Shown: one piece after another, positions 42,188 to 49,611 of the stretch
How positions within the stretch are numbered: position 1 is the first letter of the stretch
Layout of the letters: each line of letters starts with the position of its first letter
Source of the DNA: Euryarchaeota archaeon UBA88
GTDB lineage: Archaea; Thermoplasmatota; Poseidoniia; Poseidoniales; Poseidoniaceae
Assembly (NCBI GenBank): GCA_002499545.1
Contig: DAME01000038.1
Location: forward strand, 1 to 49,611
Direction of reading: 5' to 3'
Length of the DNA: 49,611 bases
Made by a program: the position numbers and the translations under genes
The notes under the pieces: generated by a model
What the model saw: the letters and a program-made list of their open reading frames with translations, nothing else
The model's database searches: none
Told to the model about the DNA's origin: nothing

Positions 42188-45100
42188 ATGAAAGTCAGGG
42201 CTTTGTCCATTCTTGTCATTTTTTTGCTAAGTTCGCTTGCACCGATTTTTTCGTCTTCGTCAGCAGAATCTGCAGTCAATGTCGACGGTATTGAAGTCCT
42301 GCATACCGAAATTAATCCAGCGAACAACCACACGTATCACCTTCTTTCAGCCAGTTCTTGGAACGAGGCTGCAGAAGCCGCTCGTGGTTTGGATGGATTT
42401 TTGACAACCATTAACGATGCGGACGAGAATCTCTGGGTCTTTGACACATTTTCAATGTTTGATAACCAATCCCGCCACCTGTGGATTGGCTTATCAGATT
42501 ACGAAGTCGACGGAGAGTATTCTTGGCATAATGGCGCCCCATTTTACTACAATGATTGGGGGGATAGCCAGCCATCCCAGGGTGGTGATGAAAACTATGT
42601 TCACATTGCAGGAACCAACATGGGCAACATCATGCCCGGTACGTGGAATGACCTTGAAAACGACCCACAGTACTTCCCGGTATACGGCGTTGTGGAAGTC
42701 GGTGAAGGTGCTGATTTTTCGTTGCGATTCAACGGTGATGGGGACCACGTTCATGTCCCGAACAATGATTCTATTTCCGTGAACAACAGTCTCCATATCT
42801 CTGCATGGATTTATCCTACTTCAACCGACGATATTCAATTCATTACCATGAAGGGCGACTATGGATGGGGGCTGTATTTGAACGACGGTAACCTCAGTTA
42901 TTCCTCAGAATACAGCCTTTCGAAGCACCCTTCTTCGAATCACAGTGTGCTTGCCAACGAATGGACTCACGTTGAGGTTCGTTTGGTTGAAAATCTAGGC
43001 GGAGAATTCACGATCAACGGTATCCCTGCAGGTGCAATTCTTCCTGAAGAAGCGATGATTCCACAAGGTGACTTCGGTTCAAATGACTGCTTCACCTCGG
43101 GTCAATCGTGTGATGAACTGTACATCGGCAGCATGGGTGCTGGTTGTGAATGCAATTACTTTGTAGGACTGCTTGATAACATCTCAATTGGCACCAATTT
43201 CACGGCCTTGAACCAGAGCACGGAATGGGTTTCTAACTGGACTTTTGCTGAAGGAAAAGGTGCCTTCACTCTTGATTCAAACGGGCTGGAGGGCTCGATT
43301 GATGGTGCTGATTGGGTGATGCCAGACGGAACAATTGTCGCTCAAGCAATTGAATTATTCAACAGTGATGAGCACTTCATTGAATCGGTTCAGCCTGGCG
43401 ATACGCTCCTGTTCTATGCAGACATCGATTCGATGACTCAAGAGATGTTTTTCAACATGTTTTCATTTGGACAATTTGGAAAGGAGGAAGTGACAACCAA
43501 TGTCTACATTTCTCACGATGTCATTCCAAACTCATGGGAACACGATTTCCACTACGAAGCAGAGTACACCTTTATTTCAGAAAGTTGGAGTTGGCCCGAA
43601 GAAGGAACTTGGTGGTTCGTCGTTATTCCTGAAGGTGAACTTGAGGACATATCGCTCACCTTGACGTGGGAGATTGCCGACCCTCCTCCAGCGCTGGATG
43701 ACATGACCGAACTGATCCCGTCAATTCCAGTGACCGGCCAAACCATTGATGCTGGACGCCAAGCAGACTTTGATGAGCGTGTGTTGTATTACTACATGAA
43801 CGTCACAGAACCACTTGCAAGTCTTACTGTGGAAACCTATGGCGGGACTGGAAACGTAGAACTCGGACTCTCGTGGGGAACGGTTCCCGACCCATTTGAC
43901 CAATTCAACTTTGATGACTTCTTTGGCGAAGATGATGACAAAGTAACTTCTTCACTGGTATCGTGGGATACTGGTCAAGGTAACGAACATGAGGTTGCCC
44001 TGTATGATGTTGAGCCAGGAATGTATTACATTACGGCGTATACTTGGGGTAGAACCTTTGATTTCACCATCATGGGAAGTTTTGCATATGCCCCTGAAAA
44101 CATTGAACCCGAAGATGCAGTTGAGTTGACTCCAGGCGTTCCGTATGGGCCATTGAGTGGCTATGACGGACTGCTTCAATACTTCAAAATCAACGTTCCG
44201 ACTGACACAGGTCGATTGGTCGTTGACCTCAATGACGGGTTTGGCGAAGCAACCCTCTACATGGGCTATCTCGAAGCACCAGATACCGCAAACTACGACC
44301 ATTTGTCTGGCGCACCTGGTGCAGGAGATTCCATTGGATTCAACGAACCGACTCCAGGAATGTGGTATATCTTGGTTGAAACTGAGGAAGTATTTGCCAA
44401 TGTGATGATCACTGCATCTTTCGCGGAGCCCTATGTGTGGTCGTATGACGGCACACCAATTCAGTTGTTCAATGACGAGGCCTTGTCTGGAATTGAAGCC
44501 CCCCAAGGTGAAGAGCTGTATTTCTTCATCGAATTAGAGCAGCCTGCAGAATACCTCGAAGTGGTCACCTTCGGAGGTGAAGGCGACCTCCTTATCCAGG
44601 CCGTTGGAGACCAAGTACTGATGGAGTTTAATCAAGGACCTGGCGGACCAAATGGACGTCAAGGTGGAAACCCAGACGTAGCCTTCACCAGTGAGCCAGT
44701 TGAGGTCAGTTCCAAGGGCGATGGAACTTCACACTCGCTGTTTGTTCAAATGCCAGCAAACGGTCGTTTTGACATCACTTTGGTTGCTGAAAAAGCATTC
44801 ACCGATGTTTCCATTATCGCAACGTGGGTTGCCTCTGATATTCCACCTCTTGATGACGATGAACCTGATGAACCAACAGCTGTCGAGGCTTGTACGGAAA
44901 TCGCTCTTGAATACTTCACCGACGCCGACCTCGATGAAGACGGGGTAATCAGTATCGAAGAATTCGAAATGTCAAACGACATCGAGACATCTTTTGACCT
45001 TCTTGATTTGAACGGAGACGGTGAACTTGAATCCCGAGAAATAATCCAAGAAGCGTGCTCATGCTCCAATGAACTGCAGACCACTTTCAACCAACTAGAA

Positions 45101-45814
45101 AACTCGAATTCAGTATCTGTGGAAACTCTCTCGTCACAAGTCTACCTCAATTCATACTCATTCCTTGAAATGGATACCAGCAACGATGGTTCAGTCTCGT
45201 CTGCAGAACTTGAACGAGCGATGTCATCGTGCGTGACCGTGTATGACGCATTTGACGGTGACCGAGACGGTGTTCCAGATGATGAAGATGACTTCCCTAA
45301 CGATCCAGATGAAAGCAAGGATACCGATGGCGACGGCGTAGGTGATAATGCTGACATCGCACCCACGCTTGCCAACGACGTACTCTACTCATCCGGGGCA
45401 GGTTTACTCATCATCCTTCTGGGTGCACTGGTATTTTTCCTTCGCGGCAGTGGCGGTAAAGGCGGAACTGGTGGTGAAGATTGGGAGGATGAAAAGCACA
45501 CTCAAATGTCAGAGCAAATGCTTGAAATGGCTGAGAAAGTAGTTCCAGAGTTTCAAACTGAAGCCGCACCAAATCCTTCAGAACAAGCATCCAATCCGTT
45601 TGATGCGTACGCACCAACCGAGCAATCGGGGGTCCAAGCCTCCCCCCAGTTCGCTGAGATCAACGATTTGCTTGAATCATCATCTCCACAACCTCCATCC
45701 AGTGAATTGATGGGGATGATTGACAGTTTCGGTTCAGAGGTCCTCGAATATCCACCCGGAAGTGGAGAACGGTGGACTCGAAGTGACATCACGCAACCAT
45801 GGTTGCGTTCATGA
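42188..45814 (+). CDS. Giant surface protein: C-type lectin, LamG, EF-hands, TSP3, TM, LEYPxGSG tail
   Basis: 1208 residues. A signal peptide (1-27) is followed by a C-type-lectin-like domain (about 38-178; WIGLSDYEVDGEYSW, NDWGDSQPSQGGDENYVHI, no lectin cysteines). Then a LamG/concanavalin-like domain (about 180-330; HISAWIYP, DELYIGSMG) and several beta-rich PPC-like repeats (to about 905). Three EF-hand-like loops follow (near 913, 941 and 995), then a TSP3 unit (DTDGDGVGDNAD), one TM helix (about 1066-1087) and a cytoplasmic tail ending LEYPPGSG...R...T..W. Likely binds glycans or particles with calcium. Its stop overlaps the archaeosortase stop by 6 bases. The C-terminus is not a PGF-CTERM signal. 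Confidence 0.88.
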   Translation: MKVRALSILVIFLLSSLAPIFSSSSAESAVNVDGIEVLHTEINPANNHTYHLLSASSWNEAAEAARGLDGFLTTINDADENLWVFDTFSMFDNQSRHLWIGLSDYEVDGEYSWHNGAPFYYNDWGDSQPSQGGDENYVHIAGTNMGNIMPGTWNDLENDPQYFPVYGVVEVGEGADFSLRFNGDGDHVHVPNNDSISVNNSLHISAWIYPTSTDDIQFITMKGDYGWGLYLNDGNLSYSSEYSLSKHPSSNHSVLANEWTHVEVRLVENLGGEFTINGIPAGAILPEEAMIPQGDFGSNDCFTSGQSCDELYIGSMGAGCECNYFVGLLDNISIGTNFTALNQSTEWVSNWTFAEGKGAFTLDSNGLEGSIDGADWVMPDGTIVAQAIELFNSDEHFIESVQPGDTLLFYADIDSMTQEMFFNMFSFGQFGKEEVTTNVYISHDVIPNSWEHDFHYEAEYTFISESWSWPEEGTWWFVVIPEGELEDISLTLTWEIADPPPALDDMTELIPSIPVTGQTIDAGRQADFDERVLYYYMNVTEPLASLTVETYGGTGNVELGLSWGTVPDPFDQFNFDDFFGEDDDKVTSSLVSWDTGQGNEHEVALYDVEPGMYYITAYTWGRTFDFTIMGSFAYAPENIEPEDAVELTPGVPYGPLSGYDGLLQYFKINVPTDTGRLVVDLNDGFGEATLYMGYLEAPDTANYDHLSGAPGAGDSIGFNEPTPGMWYILVETEEVFANVMITASFAEPYVWSYDGTPIQLFNDEALSGIEAPQGEELYFFIELEQPAEYLEVVTFGGEGDLLIQAVGDQVLMEFNQGPGGPNGRQGGNPDVAFTSEPVEVSSKGDGTSHSLFVQMPANGRFDITLVAEKAFTDVSIIATWVASDIPPLDDDEPDEPTAVEACTEIALEYFTDADLDEDGVISIEEFEMSNDIETSFDLLDLNGDGELESREIIQEACSCSNELQTTFNQLENSNSVSVETLSSQVYLNSYSFLEMDTSNDGSVSSAELERAMSSCVTVYDAFDGDRDGVPDDEDDFPNDPDESKDTDGDGVGDNADIAPTLANDVLYSSGAGLLIILLGALVFFLRGSGGKGGTGGEDWEDEKHTQMSEQMLEMAEKVVPEFQTEAAPNPSEQASNPFDAYAPTEQSGVQASPQFAEINDLLESSSPQPPSSELMGMIDSFGSEVLEYPPGSGERWTRSDITQPWLRS

Positions 45815-46789
45815 TTTCTGCTTCGTCTTCTTCTGCAAGAATCCGAAAGGACGCATCAACCGCACGATGTGACGGTGCATTTCGGGTAGAATATCAAACA
45901 TGATGAGGGCCATCAAAAACATGGCGAACAGTGAAACAACACGTGCAGCATAAGCATGACCGAATTCAAACACTGACATTCCGAGATACGACCAGTCAAC
46001 GTAGGTTGTGTGCATCCAGATGAGTCCAGCGTTGCGAAACAAGTTGAGGATATGAATCACTGGGATGGTGATTAAAAGTGCTTGACATCGTCGTTTCCAG
46101 TCGATATCCAAAACCGCAATTGCACCGATGAATATCACCATCGACTGAAGTGCTGTACAACCCAATACGAAATTAATTCCAATCGATGACCCATCGCTCA
46201 GTAGCAGTTCGGTTTGAAACGGATATTCTCCGACAAAGTCGCCGAGAAACCATCGATTTCCCTCCCACGCTTCCCAGGTTACGTCGCCTGCCGAGGTACT
46301 GACATAGGTTTCGCCGAGCACAACATCATCGGTGCCAGTGAACCTCATGAAGACGGCGACTTGACTTGCGACAAACCATATGGCTAACACGTTAAGCCAA
46401 GGTACGTAAGCAATCAGTAAGTACGGACCTCCAGCGTATGCAACAGCACCGCGTGCCCATACCAGTGCACTGGCCGTATCAGCATTGGAATTTTGCTGTT
46501 CCCAATAAGCCATACCAATCGATAATGGGAGAGCTGCAGCGCAAAAGACCGCTAAGACTGGGTCGTGGTGTTCGAGATACTTAGCGGCGTCGTTAAAGAA
46601 CATAAGTCCTACAAGAACCCAGCCAAATTGAGCAAGTCTTCGTTCGTTGGAATTGCGTCTGTGCCATGATATGGCGAGCGATACTAAGCCAATCGCACCG
46701 ATGAGGGAAGCCATCTCGGCACTGAACAGCATGGTTATGCCCAAGCACCATTTCCATTTCAACGCTCGCCTCAGGAAAAGCAAAATCAC
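45809..46789 (-). CDS. Archaeosortase-like membrane transpeptidase
   Basis: A 326-residue protein with about eight TM helices. The family active-site pattern is present: C211 in GCTALQSM, R252 in LNLFRNAG, and H278/R283 in FGHAYAARVVS. The 41-residue Cys-to-Arg spacing matches, as I recall it, that of Haloferax ArtA. Archaeosortases cleave C-terminal sorting signals of surface proteins and attach them to lipid. An extra polar segment (about 150-200) precedes the Cys. The start is uncertain: ATG 46789 is used, Met20 is possible. Convergent with, and overlapping by 6 bases, the lectin-like surface protein gene. Confidence 0.85.
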   Translation of the reverse strand: MILLFLRRALKWKWCLGITMLFSAEMASLIGAIGLVSLAISWHRRNSNERRLAQFGWVLVGLMFFNDAAKYLEHHDPVLAVFCAAALPLSIGMAYWEQQNSNADTASALVWARGAVAYAGGPYLLIAYVPWLNVLAIWFVASQVAVFMRFTGTDDVVLGETYVSTSAGDVTWEAWEGNRWFLGDFVGEYPFQTELLLSDGSSIGINFVLGCTALQSMVIFIGAIAVLDIDWKRRCQALLITIPVIHILNLFRNAGLIWMHTTYVDWSYLGMSVFEFGHAYAARVVSLFAMFLMALIMFDILPEMHRHIVRLMRPFGFLQKKTKQKS

Positions 46790-46815
46790 TTCACCCTCGA
46801 CCTGTTGGCTCTGCC

Positions 46816-47484
46816 ATGCGAGGTGTCGTGGTCAACTCTACACCGTTGCCGTTGCCTACTGCATCTCCTTCTCACGGTGGAATTGCTTACCTCGACAGGG
46901 ATGGGGTACTCAATATCGGGAGTCCGAATTATATCAATCACCCCGAGGAATTCATCATGCTCAAAAAAGCGGCACATTCGGTTGGTGAACTTCGCAGGGC
47001 AGGTTTCCAAATTTGCGTCGTGACCAATCAATCCGCAATGATGCGGGGTCTCTGGGACGAGGACAGAATGCATTCGATTCATGACCGCATGCGGACGGTT
47101 TTTCTCGAGCACGACCCTGATGCTCATTTTGACCTTATTTTGGCATGCCCTCATCGAAACAGAGATCGATGCGCTTGCCGTAAACCGATGCCTGGCATGT
47201 TACGATTAGGTGAACGAATTCTGCGCAATGAATACCCGGTTCCTCGCGGTCCGTCAATGGTCGAATTGAATTCAGAAGACGGTCAGGTTGACTGGTGGGG
47301 TGACGCTCCTTCACCACGAAATCGAACAGACTGCATGGTTGGTGATAGAAGCAGTGACATGGGTGCGGGATGGGCTATGGGTGTTCGACTGTTCCAAGTA
47401 TTGGATCAGAAGGGTATCGCTCAAGTCATCGATCGAATTCTTGACTTGGAAGACGACGGTGACAGGTTCAATCCTGTGAGGTGA
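46816..47484 (+). CDS. HAD-IIIA phosphatase, GmhB/HisB-like
   Basis: Motif I is YLDRDGVLN (nucleophile and acid Asp), motif II is VVTNQS, and motif IV is VGDRSSDM. The zinc loop CPHRNRDRCACRKPMPGM has three Cys and a His, as in D-glycero-heptose-bisphosphate phosphatase and histidinol phosphatase. It therefore removes phosphate from a sugar bisphosphate or histidinol phosphate; which is not decided. An insertion (VELNSEDGQVDWWGDAPSP) before motif IV is unusual. It is 26 nt from the divergent archaeosortase start and 5 nt before tiaS. Confidence 0.88.
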   Translation: MRGVVVNSTPLPLPTASPSHGGIAYLDRDGVLNIGSPNYINHPEEFIMLKKAAHSVGELRRAGFQICVVTNQSAMMRGLWDEDRMHSIHDRMRTVFLEHDPDAHFDLILACPHRNRDRCACRKPMPGMLRLGERILRNEYPVPRGPSMVELNSEDGQVDWWGDAPSPRNRTDCMVGDRSSDMGAGWAMGVRLFQVLDQKGIAQVIDRILDLEDDGDRFNPVR

Positions 47485-47485
47485 T
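47478..47485 (+). promoter_or_regulatory. Strong Shine-Dalgarno site of tiaS
   Basis: GAGGTGAT, a full match to the anti-SD complement, spans the stop codon of the HAD phosphatase and lies 4 nt before the ATG at 47490. It fixes the tiaS start and shows that SD-led initiation occurs in this genome. Confidence 0.7.
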
Positions 47486-47489
47486 GTAA

Positions 47490-48686
47490 ATGGGTTGGCT
47501 TGGACTCGATGACACCGACAGTTTAGCCGCAGGATGCACGACCTATTCGATGCATCAATTGCTTCAATCGCTCCCAAATACCATCACACATTCCTCTCTT
47601 CGTTTGGTGAGATTGTGGCCGTTTGCCCGTCAAAGAACTCGCGGTAACGCGGCAGTTGCAGTCGAACTATCTTGCTCAAATGAAAGCGAAATCATCGAGT
47701 ACCTGGATTCGTATTGGAAGGCACATCTGAGTGGACTCAAGGGTGAAGTGGGGTCTTCATCCCACGATGAACGAGAACAATTTCCTGCCGATCCGGGTAT
47801 GGTGTGGTTTTCATCCAAGCATCCACCCAGTTCGTTCTATACTGATGCAGTTCGAAGTGAAGTATCCATTGAATCGGTTCCCAGCGCTGACCATTCATGG
47901 GGTGGTCACGGTCGAATCGGCGCCACTGCCGCAGTGGCGTGGAGTTCACAGCACTGCACTTGGGAAGCTATCGCTTGGCGACAATCTATTCGCCACGGTT
48001 TACTCGAGCGACGCGTCAGTGCTTCTGCACTCCAGCATGTTGAGGCTATGGAGACAACCTTCCTCTCACGTGACCCACGCCACGGCAGGGGTTTGGTTTC
48101 GCCAAGGGGGCCCTGTCCGGTTCTGTTTGGTGTTCGGGCTCGTGACGCTCGCACTGCTTTGGCTGCGGGTGAAGCGTTACGCAGAGGTTCTGAAACCGAA
48201 GCAACCGAAGGAATGCGTGTTTTCGCCACCAATCAAGCAACCGATGACCACTTACCTCCCACTATTCATACAACCGTTTTGAAAACCGAGGTTGTCGCGA
48301 AAGGTACGTGTATTCTCCATACCAAGCACGGTACTATGCTGGCTTTTTCTGAAACGGGAGATGTCAAGAATCTCGCACAGTGGCTCATTCCAGGTGACGA
48401 GATTGAGGCGCGTGGTTTGGTTCATCAATCGGGTGTCATTCACTTAGAAAAGTTGCGAGTGGAGCGCTCAGTACCCCATCGTATTCGTCCGTTGTGCCAG
48501 CAGTGCGAAGTTCGTATGAAGTCCATGGGTAGTGGTCAAGGTAGCCGTTGCCCAAAATGCAAAGCTCGAACGGAGGTACAACTGATTGATTCACCACGAA
48601 CCCCCCCGTCTCGGTCATGGGTCCAACCACCGTTGGATTCGCGTCGTCATCTGGCACGCCCGGTTGAATGGGATTCGCTCATTTAA
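47490..48686 (+). CDS. tiaS: tRNA(Ile2) 2-agmatinylcytidine synthetase TiaS
   Basis: Attaches agmatine to C34 of tRNA-Ile(CAU) so that it reads AUA. It begins WLGLDDTDSLAAGCTTY, the family signature holding the ATP/Mg Asp residues. The second site is GGHGRIGATAAVAW. An OB-fold (TVLKTEVVAKGTCILHTK through EARGLVHQSG) and a C-terminal zinc ribbon (CQQC and CPKC) match the TCKD-FLD-OB-ZnR layout. At 398 residues it is slightly short. Translated from an SD site overlapping the upstream stop. Confidence 0.93.
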   Translation: MGWLGLDDTDSLAAGCTTYSMHQLLQSLPNTITHSSLRLVRLWPFARQRTRGNAAVAVELSCSNESEIIEYLDSYWKAHLSGLKGEVGSSSHDEREQFPADPGMVWFSSKHPPSSFYTDAVRSEVSIESVPSADHSWGGHGRIGATAAVAWSSQHCTWEAIAWRQSIRHGLLERRVSASALQHVEAMETTFLSRDPRHGRGLVSPRGPCPVLFGVRARDARTALAAGEALRRGSETEATEGMRVFATNQATDDHLPPTIHTTVLKTEVVAKGTCILHTKHGTMLAFSETGDVKNLAQWLIPGDEIEARGLVHQSGVIHLEKLRVERSVPHRIRPLCQQCEVRMKSMGSGQGSRCPKCKARTEVQLIDSPRTPPSRSWVQPPLDSRRHLARPVEWDSLI

Positions 48687-48725
48687 TACGGAAAGCAATA
48701 AGGGCAGGGTTGATTTGACAACACC

Positions 48726-48974
48726 ATGGCCAGTGAAGAATTGACCAAGAACATCGCTTACATTATTCTCGCAGTCTTATTTTTGGCAATGATTCGGGTA
48801 ATCTACCAACGTGCTGGAGATAACCGACAAGCAATGCTTGAAGATGCTGCCCCAAAAATTGCCGGTGAAGACGAGCTTGGTGGCGGAGCTAAAAATCCAG
48901 ACCAATTCAACGAACCTGACGAAGATGCACTTGAGGAAATGGCAGAACTTCTCGGTGAAAATGACGAAGATTAA
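48726..48974 (+). CDS. Small single-TM protein with acidic tail
   Basis: 82 residues: one N-terminal TM helix (about 9-28, IAYIILAVLFLAMIRVIY) and an acidic cytoplasmic-type tail rich in Glu and Asp ending GENDED. There is no signal peptidase site, so it is probably membrane anchored. Function unknown. Its TAA stop overlaps, within the palindrome TTAA, the stop of the convergent RecA-fold gene. It follows tiaS by 39 nt. Confidence 0.6.
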   Translation: MASEELTKNIAYIILAVLFLAMIRVIYQRAGDNRQAMLEDAAPKIAGEDELGGGAKNPDQFNEPDEDALEEMAELLGENDED

Positions 48975-49567
48975 ACTCGCGGAAAGAACCCTTCTTCTCG
49001 CAGGTGAAGACTCTTCATACCCAGCGAATCGTAGAGTTCTCGAAACGCTCCATCCTTCGCTCGTTCGAGTCTCCATATCTCGAAACCTGACTTGCGCATT
49101 GCTTTTTCACCTCGCGCACTGATCAGCGTTGATTTGGTACCGCTTGCATCGATGCTTCCTTTGCTGATAAGCAGCAAACACATGTGCTCAGCCATTCCTT
49201 TTGATAAACGCTTTACTTCCGTAATTTTATCGGCGGGAATGGTACCACTTTGAGAGCACCAATCATCTAAAACGACGAGTTGAACGCTTGGTAGAGCAGC
49301 CGATGTTTCAAGCAGTACATCGACGGATTGTTTGAGAGAGCCAACCAAATTCATGGCATGATACCGTGAAGAGTCAGCCAGTGAAAGATGAGAAAACAGT
49401 TGCCCGAAACGAACACCGTCCGGCATATCTGGGGAAGCCCAGAGCACCCGTCCTCCTCGTTCGATGATGTTGGTCGCAATATGCAATCCAAGAGTGGTGC
49501 CGCCAATGCTACCCTCCACTGCAAGATGGATTTTTTTCCCCTCAACATCAAAGAAGGTTCGAGCCAT
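48971..49567 (-). CDS. RecA-fold protein with degenerate Walker A
   Basis: A protein of about 198 residues resembling RadB/KaiC-type RecA folds: IHLAVEGSIGGTTLGLHIATNII at the P-loop position, then GRVLWASPDM, and a Walker B strand VQLVVLDDW. The P-loop reads G-G-T-T where GKTT is expected, so the lysine that contacts phosphate is missing and ATP hydrolysis is doubtful. The preferred start is ATG 49567 (MARTFF); ATG 49573 is also in frame. The gene is complete within the window. Role unknown; regulator or subunit of a recombinase or KaiC-like protein is a guess. Confidence 0.7.
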   Translation of the reverse strand: MARTFFDVEGKKIHLAVEGSIGGTTLGLHIATNIIERGGRVLWASPDMPDGVRFGQLFSHLSLADSSRYHAMNLVGSLKQSVDVLLETSAALPSVQLVVLDDWCSQSGTIPADKITEVKRLSKGMAEHMCLLLISKGSIDASGTKSTLISARGEKAMRKSGFEIWRLERAKDGAFRELYDSLGMKSLHLREEGFFPRV

Positions 49568-49611
49568 GTACATGCCTAACGGCCAAACCCATTGATACTT
49601 TTCATTCCATT

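Noticed and set aside
47731..48282. 183-aa frame within tiaS
   Set aside because: Out-of-frame shadow of TiaS, which has complete family motifs.
1..49611. Mobile elements, integrases, CRISPR arrays, toxin-antitoxin pairs, rRNA genes
   Set aside because: No transposase or integrase motifs, no regularly spaced DNA repeats, no terminal inverted repeats with target duplication, and no rRNA-like sequence were found; the window reads as ordinary chromosomal backbone with surface-protein loci.

Overview
The window reads as a piece of archaeal chromosome. SRP54, the large subunit of replication factor C, aIF5A with its hypusine lysine, TrmY, TiaS, an archaeal/eukaryal-type glycyl-tRNA synthetase and an archaeosortase-like membrane protease all occur among genes for aerobic heterotrophy (acyl-CoA dehydrogenase, 3-hydroxyacyl-CoA dehydrogenase) and large calcium-binding surface proteins. 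Base composition is near balanced and genes are packed closely, many convergent pairs overlapping at their stop codons. Together this best fits a marine planktonic euryarchaeon of the Poseidoniales (Marine Group II) type. That lineage call is an inference from gene content, not from a marker comparison.

Layout. 1-6.4 kb: surface region with a 5'-truncated thrombospondin-3-repeat protein, a METTL7-like methyltransferase, two small zinc-ribbon proteins, a PKD-domain protein and an ELW-repeat membrane propeller. 6.4-12.5 kb: a basic unknown protein, an isovaleryl-CoA-type acyl-CoA dehydrogenase, a coiled-coil membrane protein, an AlkA-like glycosylase divergent from an HD nucleotidase, tRNA-Gln(UUG), 3-hydroxyacyl-CoA dehydrogenase and an unknown membrane protein. 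12.5-20.3 kb: aIF5A, then a transport block (UMF1-type MFS, left-handed beta-helix acyltransferase, OPT transporter, DMT exporter) ending in SurE. 20.3-28.5 kb: TrmY and CoaBC on the minus strand, two small membrane proteins, then a minus-strand run of a Get3/ArsA-type ATPase, SRP54 and a membrane-anchored hydrolase, plus a membrane protein. 28.6-33.4 kb: zinc-ribbon/transglutaminase protein followed by TrkA and TrkH. 33.4-42.1 kb: RfcL, GlyRS and a 1760-residue Lhr-type helicase. 42.2-49.6 kb: a 1208-residue lectin/LamG/EF-hand surface protein convergent with an archaeosortase, then a HAD phosphatase, TiaS, a small membrane protein and a RecA-fold protein without the Walker A lysine.

Most notable: (i) two surface proteins at opposite ends of the window share a single-TM anchor and a C-terminal tail of the form LEYPxGSG...R...T..W, and one of them abuts the archaeosortase; (ii) CoaBC appears to have lost the His, Asn and Cys signatures of its decarboxylase half; (iii) a Get3d-like ATPase sits directly upstream of SRP54; (iv) Lhr is about twice the usual archaeal length; (v) many first genes have a TATA-like element about 25 nt before the start codon (leaderless mRNAs), while several downstream genes carry Shine-Dalgarno sites overlapping the preceding stop.
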